NCBI GenBank assembly: GCA_013202335.1
Contig: JABMQR010000112.1
Coordinates: 1 to 5,762, forward strand
Reading direction: 5' to 3'
Length of the DNA: 5,762 nt
Source of the DNA: Bacteroidota bacterium
GTDB taxonomy: Bacteria > Spirochaetota > Spirochaetia > JABMQR01
Both the position numbers and the translations under genes were made by a program. The notes under the pieces were generated by a model. That model was given only the letters and a program-made list of their open reading frames with translations, was not told the origin of the DNA and ran no database searches. Shown here one piece after another: positions 1-4,951 of the stretch; the stretch's first letter is position 1; each line of letters starts with the position of its first letter.

Positions 1-66
1 AACAAAAGAATTCACGTGACAAAAAATAGCTGCGCGATTTTTTGCACGTGATTCTAAACGTTATGC
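1..66 (+). other. attC: attC site 1 (left edge truncated)
   Basis: The window opens inside the left core (AAC remains of RYYYAAC). Arms at 9-18 and 45-53 pair (AAT-T-CACGTG with CACGTGATT), leaving one T unpaired in the left arm. An inner stem, 20-30 with 34-44, extends the hairpin to a three-base loop with one mismatch. The right core GTTATGC is at 60-66, so the crossover is expected after G60. The A/T-run inner stem gives a terminator-like look, but the stem is too AT-rich to call a terminator. Confidence 0.85.
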
Positions 67-79
67 CCATAGAGAATGG

Positions 80-109
80 ATGAGAGACAAATATTACTCG
101 GATGACTGA
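80..109 (+). pseudogene. Severed 5' end of the cassette 1 gene, closed by in-frame TGA
   Basis: An ATG at 80, preceded by AGAGA at 71-75, opens a nine-codon frame (MRDKYYSDD) that stops at TGA 107-109. This frame is the same as that of the long open frame starting at 116. Reading through the TGA gives DKYYSDD-x-DLLKW joined smoothly to the downstream protein. The position after the attC core (14 bases) suits a cassette start codon. I infer that this is the original N-terminus and that the TGA is a nonsense change, most simply CGA to TGA (Arg). Sequencing error is the main alternative. Confidence 0.65.
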
Positions 110-115
110 GACCTC

Positions 116-676
116 TTGAAGTGGGCGACCTTGGTTCACATCGCTTCAATACATAAGTTGCGGACGATTCTCCAAGTTCCTTACTGGAGGCCCGAGGCAG
201 TCCGCCCACGTTTCGATTTCATGGGAGAAAAGGTGCCGGTTTCAAGCCAAGTATGGAAGTTCTTTCGTAACATCCACAGCGTCACACGCTTGGGGCCAGA
301 AATCGGCGTATCGATAGCCGTCATTAGTAAAGAGTTTGATGCAAACCACCGTCAATCCTACATATCCGAAGTTAAAACCACCGTAGAACATGTCGAGCAC
401 CCTCTTGTGCTCTTTCTTGACCCGGATACTGGTTTACAACCAAAGAGATGCCTTCCTGAACATACGGCCATTACAGACATTCAACAGCTATGGCCCGCTC
501 TCAAAGCTCGTGACTGGTTGGTCATGTACCAGCATGCACGCCACACTCTTACCTGGAGGGAATCCGTAGCTGATGAGCTTTCATCTTTATGTGGTGTCAA
601 AACTACTATTGTTCGATCGGATGATGTGGGAAAAGATGTTGTGTTTGTTTGTGTTGAGAAGGAAGGAACGGCATAA
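116..676 (+). CDS. Unnamed cassette protein with LDPDTG motif, N-terminally truncated by a stop
   Basis: The function is unknown. The 186-residue open frame is reported from a TTG at 116 because an in-frame TGA lies just upstream at 107-109. The natural start is probably the ATG at 80, giving about 198 codons. Visible features are a conserved-looking N-terminal stretch (KWATLVHIA, residues 2-10, then TILQV), a hydrophobic strand ending in LFLDPDTG at residues 99-106, and a later DWLVMYQHARHT segment at 133-144. The acidic DPDTG loop followed by a YQH segment resembles conserved motifs of uncharacterised bacterial proteins, but I cannot assign a reaction. There is no signal peptide or membrane segment. 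The stop codon TAA is part of the left core of the next attC (GCATAAC, 671-677), so the gene fills the cassette exactly. No good Shine-Dalgarno precedes the TTG. The product may therefore be unmade, or made weakly by restart; in-frame ATG codons exist further down (for example residue 36). Confidence 0.6.
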   Translation: MKWATLVHIASIHKLRTILQVPYWRPEAVRPRFDFMGEKVPVSSQVWKFFRNIHSVTRLGPEIGVSIAVISKEFDANHRQSYISEVKTTVEHVEHPLVLFLDPDTGLQPKRCLPEHTAITDIQQLWPALKARDWLVMYQHARHTLTWRESVADELSSLCGVKTTIVRSDDVGKDVVFVCVEKEGTA

Positions 677-733
677 CCATCGGCTGCACTGGATCGCCGA
701 AAAAGCCGGCTCCCAGTGAGCCGTGCGTTGGGC
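671..733 (+). other. attC: attC site 2 (cassette 1/2 junction)
   Basis: The left core GCATAAC is at 671-677 and a perfect GTTRRRY right core, GTTGGGC, at 727-733. Arms 681-692 (CGGCTGCACTGG) and 713-723 (CCAGTGAGCCG) pair completely apart from one unpaired G in the left arm, the extrahelical base that directs integrase to the folded bottom strand. A short inner GCCG/CGGC stem (696-699 with 707-710) lies in the loop. The stop codon of the cassette 1 gene is inside the left core. Confidence 0.93.
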
Positions 734-743
734 AGTGAAAAAT

Positions 744-2207
744 ATGAATAAAATTGCTTTAATATTTGGTAACGCCACTTACCGGGATTCTCCCCTGAGA
801 AACCCTGTTAATGATGCTGATGCTGTCCAAGAAAGATTGAACCGTCTTGGCTTTAAGACTGTAAAACGAACAGATGCAACAAATAGAGAAATGGAGGAGG
901 GATTGAATATCTTCTCTTCACACCTAAATTCTTGTGAGGTTGCCCTGTTCTTTTTTGCCGGTCATGGAATGCAGATAAACGGAAAAAACTATTTAACCGC
1001 TATCGACACCAATTTTGATAAAGAGATCGATGCCAAATATTCTTCGCTGCCTTTAGATAAAGTGATAGAAATAATGGAAGATGGCACTAATCAAACTGAC
1101 ATTATTATGTTAGATGCATGCCGAAATAATCCATATGAACGCAGATGGCGTGGAATTGATTCAAGAGGGCTCGCTCCTGTGTATGCCCCAAAGGGAATGA
1201 TTATTGGCTACGCCACATCTCCCGGTCAAGTCGCATACGATGGTGATGGTGAAAACGGTGCCTACACAGACGCATTTCTTAAACACTTATCAACACCAGA
1301 TATTAATATTGAGGATCTATTTAAAAGGGTTCGGAATACCTTAAGCTCTTCTACTCGTGGTCGCCAAATATCGTGGGAACACACATCTTTAATGGGAGAT
1401 TTTTATTTCAATTATTCTTTCGTAACTGACGAATTGCTCCCAGAATACAGTGAAAAAGCTCTGGCAGACGCAGACTTCACGCCTCACTCTTCTGATATTG
1501 CACGTGAAATTATTGATGGACTAAAGAGTCACAATTGGTATGCGCAGAACCCTGCAATCTCAAAAATTGGTCAAGAACCTTTAGAGCAATTCACCAAAGA
1601 TGAGATATTTGTTTTAGGTAGGAATGTATACCAGGCAGCATGTGGGACTGCACAAAAAGCAGTGTCATACATGGAAAATTTGCAGCGAAATCTTGACCAA
1701 CTCAATGATGGTGTATGTTTTCATTTTTTAAATGGATTACTTTTTGAAATCTATTTTGATTCTACAGGCAGTTTTAGATCGAAAACAAAATCAGACATGA
1801 TTGATAGCATCTTTCAGCTTGAGGAGTCTGAACAATTTAGCGAGTCATTTAAGTTTATCCAGCATGCACTTAAACCATATTTTAAAAACCTTTTCTATAT
1901 ACCATCATCGACTAAGGGTATTAGCATTGACGTCTCTTGTGTTGAATTTGAAGATGATAATAAAGCAATTGATGGGGTCTTTTTTGAAGGTGACAACGTT
2001 TTGTATGACGAAACAGGAAATGACTATTTTGATCCAGAAAAAGATGATTTTGTAAGAAATACCACCAAGGAAGAGCTTAAAGAAAGGTTGTCAGAATCAC
2101 TCACGACACCAAGTTTTCGTCTTGCAGTGAACTTTATCAACTTAGAAGATGGTAAAGAAAAAATCTTGGCCCCTTATAGACTGAACATCAAAAGGTTGGC
2201 AAAATAA
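744..2207 (+). CDS. Caspase-like cysteine protease (peptidase C14 family) with unassigned C-terminal region
   Basis: This is a 487-residue protein with an N-terminal caspase-like fold at about residues 1-225 and no signal peptide. The order of motifs is typical of bacterial caspase homologues: a first strand KIALIFGN; NPVNDADAV at 20-28; the histidine loop FFFAGHG (catalytic His74); DIIMLDACRNNP (catalytic Cys126); then a DGDGENGAYT segment near 166-175 and a GRQISWEHTSLMGDFYF segment near 206-222. The His/Cys dyad is intact, so the protease is predicted to be active. Residues about 230-487 are helical and acidic in part, and include a FVLGRNVYQAACG stretch; I do not recognise this domain, which could be a sensor or regulatory module. 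Bacterial caspases of this kind act in abortive-infection style defence or cell-death control; that role here is inference. I chose ATG 744; upstream GTG codons at 723 and 735 lie in or beside attC and no strong ribosome site marks them. Confidence 0.92.
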   Translation: MNKIALIFGNATYRDSPLRNPVNDADAVQERLNRLGFKTVKRTDATNREMEEGLNIFSSHLNSCEVALFFFAGHGMQINGKNYLTAIDTNFDKEIDAKYSSLPLDKVIEIMEDGTNQTDIIMLDACRNNPYERRWRGIDSRGLAPVYAPKGMIIGYATSPGQVAYDGDGENGAYTDAFLKHLSTPDINIEDLFKRVRNTLSSSTRGRQISWEHTSLMGDFYFNYSFVTDELLPEYSEKALADADFTPHSSDIAREIIDGLKSHNWYAQNPAISKIGQEPLEQFTKDEIFVLGRNVYQAACGTAQKAVSYMENLQRNLDQLNDGVCFHFLNGLLFEIYFDSTGSFRSKTKSDMIDSIFQLEESEQFSESFKFIQHALKPYFKNLFYIPSSTKGISIDVSCVEFEDDNKAIDGVFFEGDNVLYDETGNDYFDPEKDDFVRNTTKEELKERLSESLTTPSFRLAVNFINLEDGKEKILAPYRLNIKRLAK

Positions 2208-2209
2208 TT

Positions 2210-2270
2210 GCCCAACCAGATGCTTCAGTGGACGCCAAAAGACAGGCGCCACTGAGCTTTACGATTAAGC
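2210..2270 (+). other. attC: attC site 3 (cassette 2/3 junction), variant right core
   Basis: The left core GCCCAAC at 2210-2216 is a perfect RYYYAAC. Arms 2222-2231 (GCTTCAGTGG) and 2249-2257 (CCACTGAGC) pair with one unpaired T, and an inner CGCC/GGCG stem continues them past a bulged A. The right core reads ATTAAGC at 2264-2270 (preceded by CG), so the invariant first G of GTTRRRY is replaced by A. The crossover would be after 2264. Such a change at the cut triplet is expected to reduce recombination. Confidence 0.85.
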
Positions 2271-2281
2271 GGCAAAAGAAT

Positions 2282-2932
2282 ATGGAGAAAGATAAAGTGG
2301 CCAAACTTGAGTTCATAAAATCTTTTCATAAAGCAGCAGATAAGCGTATTGATTTTCTGCAATGGCTTAATGAAGAAAGACATCGCCAAGAAGCTTTAAC
2401 TTTATGCCTAAGTTATATTGACAGCTTCTCTCAGTGGTTATTTTGGCCATCTACTAAATCTGGAGAAAATTTCGTTAACGCTATAGTTGATTTTGGAGGC
2501 AACCCTTTAATGGGTTTAGTTCATCCGCTCCAGGCTATTAGGTCATTTAAAGGCTTAAAACAGTCGTGGCAACAAATAGCAAAAAAAATAGAGAACGTTT
2601 TCCCTGGTCCTGAACATGTCCTTATTTCACAAGATGTCTTTCTTTCAAAATTAAACTCGTCGCTCACCGTTAAAGAGGCCCAAGACTTAAAAAAGGAGTG
2701 TTGGCGAACAACTCTTGCTGCGATTGCCTATTATTTCGTGAGGAATCCTTCTATTCATAACTTTGGAGCAACTGAGCTATCATTTTCAAAAACTACTTAC
2801 CGAGGTGAAAGTATATCAGGCATGGGGTTCAGCGAGCTTCACGATATAGTTAAAAGGCTTCATGCCGAACTTCGTCGACGCGCTGAAGACAATATTCAAT
2901 GGTTTGGCAATGATGAAATCGTTGGCGCTTAA
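2282..2932 (+). CDS. Probable HEPN-type protein with RNPSIH motif, possible ribonuclease
   Basis: This 216-residue, soluble, mostly helical protein has no clear named family. The key feature is RNPSIH at residues 154-159, directly after a hydrophobic helix (TTLAAIAYYFV). It matches the HEPN signature R-x4-6-H with a polar Asn after the Arg, the catalytic motif of many HEPN RNases in toxin-antitoxin, abortive-infection and CRISPR effector proteins. The N-terminal half contains a helix with RHRQEALTLCLSYIDSFSQWLF, consistent with the first HEPN helices. RNA cleavage is therefore a reasonable inference but unproven. ATG 2282 is chosen because a GTG at 2228 in the same frame lies inside the attC stem; no strong Shine-Dalgarno is seen. 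The stop TAA is provided by the left core of the next attC. No antitoxin-like partner sits in this cassette; the caspase gene is immediately upstream, across the attC with a variant core. Confidence 0.75.
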   Translation: MEKDKVAKLEFIKSFHKAADKRIDFLQWLNEERHRQEALTLCLSYIDSFSQWLFWPSTKSGENFVNAIVDFGGNPLMGLVHPLQAIRSFKGLKQSWQQIAKKIENVFPGPEHVLISQDVFLSKLNSSLTVKEAQDLKKECWRTTLAAIAYYFVRNPSIHNFGATELSFSKTTYRGESISGMGFSELHDIVKRLHAELRRRAEDNIQWFGNDEIVGA

Positions 2933-3013
2933 CCAACGGGTGGAGTTGACCGGAAGAGGCTTGGTTAATCCCACTTTAGCCTGGGGGCCGGCAACTCACC
3001 CTTAACGTTCGGC
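2927..3013 (+). other. attC: attC site 4 (cassette 3/4 junction)
   Basis: The left core GCTTAAC is at 2927-2933 and the right core GTTCGGC at 3007-3013. The long arms 2938-2953 and 2988-3001 pair across 14 base pairs with two unpaired left-arm bases (a G and an A). At 87 bases it is the longest site in the window; its loop holds a small AGGCT/AGCCT stem (2957-2961 with 2978-2982). The cassette 3 stop codon TAA is within the left core. Confidence 0.92.
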
Positions 3014-3015
3014 AA

Positions 3016-3020
3016 GAGGA
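3016..3020 (+). promoter_or_regulatory. Shine-Dalgarno site of the Nmad2-like gene
   Basis: GAGGA lies five bases before ATG 3026 and immediately after the attC core. It supports this start and shows that the cassette carries its own ribosome binding site. Confidence 0.7.
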
Positions 3021-3025
3021 ACCAA

Positions 3026-3298
3026 ATGAAAATCTGTAGCTACACGATGACCGCCGACACTGGATTTGCCCCAAATCCCTTCCATGGGCGATGCACGCTT
3101 GCTGCATGTACCCCAAATCATATGGGCGCAAAGCTGGAAAAGGGAGATTGGATAGCTGGCTTCTTCACCGATACGGGGATACCTTGCCTTGTCTATGCAA
3201 TGCAGATCGGGGAGGTTATGGGGTATGACAAGTACTATCGGGAAAGCCATTTTCAGCTGAAGAAGCCGCGCCTGGGCGGAACCCGAGAAGACAGATGA
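3026..3298 (+). CDS. Nmad2-like protein (nucleotide modification associated domain 2), N-terminal part before an in-frame TGA
   Basis: The 90 residues up to TGA 3296-3298 carry the N-terminal hallmarks of the Nmad2 family as I remember it: a SYTMTADTGFAPNPFHG opening, CTLAACTP, a KGDWIAGF strand, a PCLVYAMQI strand and a YDKYYRESHFQLKKP segment. Nmad2 was named from computational surveys of phage and bacterial DNA hypermodification systems; its exact reaction is not established. Family members are roughly 200 residues, and the missing half follows in the same frame (3299-3670). The split therefore reflects one nonsense codon at position 91, not a frameshift. A good ribosome site (GAGGA) supports the ATG. 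The GC content is visibly higher than in cassettes 2 and 5, suggesting a different source. The 90-residue product lacks the conserved GDNIYH half and is probably non-functional unless the stop is read through. Confidence 0.75.
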   Translation: MKICSYTMTADTGFAPNPFHGRCTLAACTPNHMGAKLEKGDWIAGFFTDTGIPCLVYAMQIGEVMGYDKYYRESHFQLKKPRLGGTREDR

Positions 3299-3670
3299 GG
3301 CGACAACATCTACCACCAGGATAGTTCTGGAAAATGGCTCCAAGACAAAGGACCCTATCACCAAAATGACAGATCCTTTGAGCAGGATACGCGACACGCA
3401 ATCGTCTACATAGGCAGCGCCTATGCGTACTTCGGGAGTCATGCTTATGCAAATCCTCTCCCTGCAGAATTCCGGCCCGCCCTGAAGAAGGGCCAAGGAA
3501 TCAAGTACGTTAGATATGCAGAACCGCTCTTTGGGTCGTATCTCCATTGGCTGCAGACAATACCCACTGGATTACACGGTAATCCGCGAGACGCTGAAAG
3601 CATTATCGGTTGCTCGTCATGCAGCCCAGAGGGCAACAGAGGTAGGAGCCGAACCAAGCCTTGCACTTGA
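3299..3670 (+). pseudogene. C-terminal half of the Nmad2-like gene, downstream of the in-frame TGA
   Basis: Reading on in the same frame after TGA 3296-3298 gives 123 further codons, beginning GDNIYHQDSSGKWLQDK and continuing HAIVYIGSAYAYFGSHA, up to TGA 3668-3670. The GDNIYH motif and the YFG strand belong to the same Nmad2-like fold as the upstream half, so this is one gene of about 214 codons with a single internal stop. No ATG, GTG or TTG occurs in frame in this half, so it cannot easily be translated on its own; only readthrough or recoding would produce it. The terminal residues (CSSCSPEGNRGRSRTK) look like low-constraint tail. The final TGA sits within the left arm of the next attC. 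Lack of further stops or frameshifts suggests that the break is recent or a sequencing error. Confidence 0.75.
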
Positions 3671-3718
3671 CGGGGATTCCGCTGCGCTCCCTCCCCGCAA
3701 GTTAAAGCAACGTTATGT
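3648..3718 (+). other. attC: attC site 5 (cassette 4/5 junction)
   Basis: A likely left core, GCCGAAC, is at 3648-3654 and the right core GTTATGT at 3712-3718. Arms 3666-3676 (CTTGACGGGGA) and 3692-3701 (TCCCCGCAAG) pair with one unpaired A. The left core is weaker than in the other sites, and the cassette 4 reading frame runs through it to stop inside the left arm. Confidence 0.85.
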
Positions 3719-3739
3719 GTCTAAGGAACTAATCATCAA

Positions 3740-3949
3740 ATGAGCAAAGAAATAGAAAGTATCTATTCTAAATATCTCTCTGAATTGCATGAATTCGAAC
3801 AAAATTTTCAAGAGGTGACCCTTGAAGAGATTGAAGAATGGAGGGAGAAAGTTAAGGATACCCTGGAAGGAAATCACAGAATACGTTTTAGTAGGTTGAA
3901 GTTTTATGAAAAAGTGGAACCATATTTTAATGACGACATTCCATTTTAG
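3740..3949 (+). CDS. Small acidic protein, first gene of a two-gene cassette
   Basis: This 69-residue protein belongs to no family I recognise. It is rich in Glu, with a charged helical core (residues about 13-43, including TLEEIEEWREKVKDTLEG) followed by a basic/aromatic stretch (RIRFSRLKFYEKVEPYF) and a short acidic tail. It has no membrane segment and no DNA-binding motif that I can identify. ATG 3740 follows the attC core by 21 bases; AAGGA at 3723-3727 is a plausible but distant ribosome site. Its stop TAG (3947-3949) overlaps the AGGA ribosome site of the next gene, which starts nine bases later, so the two are probably translationally coupled. A small acidic protein ahead of a larger protein within one cassette resembles an antitoxin or regulator with its partner; that is inference from layout only. 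Confidence 0.75.
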   Translation: MSKEIESIYSKYLSELHEFEQNFQEVTLEEIEEWREKVKDTLEGNHRIRFSRLKFYEKVEPYFNDDIPF

Positions 3950-3951
3950 GA
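3948..3951 (+). promoter_or_regulatory. Shine-Dalgarno site deciding the TTG start at 3959
   Basis: AGGA overlaps the TAG stop of the upstream small gene and lies seven bases before TTG 3959. It supports the unusual TTG start and suggests translational coupling of the two genes. Confidence 0.65.
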
Positions 3952-3958
3952 TAATAAA

Positions 3959-4876
3959 TTGAGTATTAATATACTATCTGATGACTTTTCGCAGGCAAAA
4001 GCGATCTTGCGTGATGCGCATTTCAAAGTTAGCGCTGATCGTAATAAGAAGGAAAACATTGGGCTATTGAAACTGCTCAAAGCTCGAGCGGAGAATATTG
4101 ATTTTGAAATAGAGCTAGCGGAAAGAATCTGCGGGGACAATCCAAAATTCCCTTATCGGTCTTCGTATTTTTTAACAAAGTTTTTTCAGGATTTAGGATT
4201 CAACTTCACCCATGATGGATCAACTAGGAGGTTTTGGGTCCGGGATATGCTTCTCCAGTTAGACATAATTCAAATCTCTCGTTCGATAGAGAATGGACTT
4301 TTCAGAAGGAAAGATTTTAAAAATCGGAGCTTTCGGACAACGAAAAACGAAGAGTTATCGGATGATGACTTTTTGAATAATGCTATTCTTGATTTCAAAG
4401 ATTTCATTGACGAATCTATCAGAGTCAACGAAACGGTAAACCTAGATCAAATACTCAACCTAAATTTAAACATAGAGCTCCTTTTCGATAACAAGACTGA
4501 AACAAAAGATGAAGAGTTAAATAAGCTTATTGAAGAGGCAAAAGAAAGGTTTTTAAAACCCGATGATCAGAATGTTGCATTAGAAAAGTTATGGGATGCT
4601 TTCGAAAGAATCAAAACATATTACGATCCCAATAAAAAGAAGTCTGCCAATAGATTAATCGATCAAATATCCATTGATCTTGATCGCGATATCTTTGCGA
4701 AAGAATTTGAGATGCTTACAAATATCGGGAACAACTATAGGATTAGACATCATGAGACTGACAAAAAGCCTATTAATACAGCCAATCAAATTAATTATCT
4801 CTTTTTTCGCATGTTGTCGTTAATAGATTTGTCTTTGGTCGGACTAAGAGAGTCAGGTAACGGGTCAGAAAAGTAG
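3959..4876 (+). CDS. Uncharacterised 305-residue protein with HEPN-like C-terminal motif (RIRHHE)
   Basis: Initiation is at TTG 3959, supported by AGGA seven bases upstream; no in-frame ATG occurs before residue 97. The protein is soluble and helical. The N-terminal region (about 1-125) contains YFLTKFFQDLGFNF followed by HDGSTRRFWVRDML (85-98), a conserved-looking block. A variable acidic linker follows at about 130-195. The C-terminal domain (about 200-295) includes NVALEKLWDAFERIKTYY, then LTNIGNNYRIRHHETDKK (254-270) and a hydrophobic helix INYLFFRMLSLIDL. The Arg/His-rich RIRHHE after a helix recalls the active motifs of HEPN or abortive-infection domains, though the spacing (R-x3-H) is shorter than the canonical R-x4-6-H. 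I therefore call it HEPN-like only. It shares one cassette with the small acidic protein, as toxin and antitoxin genes often do. Codon use is AT-rich compared with cassette 4. Confidence 0.75.
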   Translation: MSINILSDDFSQAKAILRDAHFKVSADRNKKENIGLLKLLKARAENIDFEIELAERICGDNPKFPYRSSYFLTKFFQDLGFNFTHDGSTRRFWVRDMLLQLDIIQISRSIENGLFRRKDFKNRSFRTTKNEELSDDDFLNNAILDFKDFIDESIRVNETVNLDQILNLNLNIELLFDNKTETKDEELNKLIEEAKERFLKPDDQNVALEKLWDAFERIKTYYDPNKKKSANRLIDQISIDLDRDIFAKEFEMLTNIGNNYRIRHHETDKKPINTANQINYLFFRMLSLIDLSLVGLRESGNGSEK

Positions 4877-4878
4877 AC

Positions 4879-4937
4879 ACATAACCTTGCTCTTTCAGCC
4901 GACACAAAAAGCCGTGCGGCTGAAGAGCCGGTTAGCA
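4879..4937 (+). other. attC: attC site 6 (cassette 5/6 junction)
   Basis: The left core ACATAAC is at 4879-4885 and the right core GTTAGCA at 4931-4937. Arms 4889-4901 (GCTCTTTCAGCCG) and 4917-4928 (CGGCTGAAGAGC) pair fully apart from one unpaired T. At 59 bases it is the shortest complete site here. Confidence 0.92.
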
Positions 4938-4940
4938 ATC

Positions 4941-4944
4941 AGGA
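4941..4944 (+). promoter_or_regulatory. Shine-Dalgarno site of the HEPN-domain gene
   Basis: AGGA is positioned seven bases before ATG 4952 and three bases after the attC core. It fixes the start of the cassette 6 gene. Confidence 0.7.
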
Positions 4945-4951
4945 TCATTAC

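Noticed and set aside
20..44. Rho-independent terminator at the A-run/T-run hairpin
   Set aside because: The stem is mostly A-T pairs and is fully explained as the inner stem of attC site 1; the T run is inside the stem, not after it.
723..743. GTG start at 723 or 735 for the caspase gene
   Set aside because: 723 is within the attC arm, and the KIALIFGN strand that begins caspase domains follows ATG 744 directly. No ribosome site favours the longer forms, although 735 cannot be fully excluded.
2228..2281. GTG-initiated N-terminal extension of the cassette 3 gene
   Set aside because: The extra 18 codons lie mainly in the attC stem and core. The ATG at 2282 is the better start.
2946..2980. 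TTGACC in attC site 4 as a promoter
   Set aside because: No -10 box at 16-18 bases spacing. The bases belong to the attC arm.
107..3298. Alternative genetic code with UGA as a sense codon
   Set aside because: The other five open genes contain no in-frame TGA, and cassette 4 ends in TGA. A reassigned code would scatter TGA through all genes.
3002..3547. Long reverse-strand open frame (181 codons) opposite the Nmad2-like gene
   Set aside because: It overlaps a forward gene with clear family motifs, matches nothing, has no ribosome site and runs against the array direction. It is an antisense shadow.
3667..3695. TTGACG as a promoter -35 box for cassette 5
   Set aside because: The bases 17 positions downstream are CCTCCC-like, with no -10 match. 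TTGACG is simply part of the attC left arm.
3516..3743. Forward open frame of 75 codons across the end of cassette 4 and attC site 5
   Set aside because: It lies in a different frame from the Nmad2-like C-terminal half and runs straight through the attC palindrome; there are no motifs.
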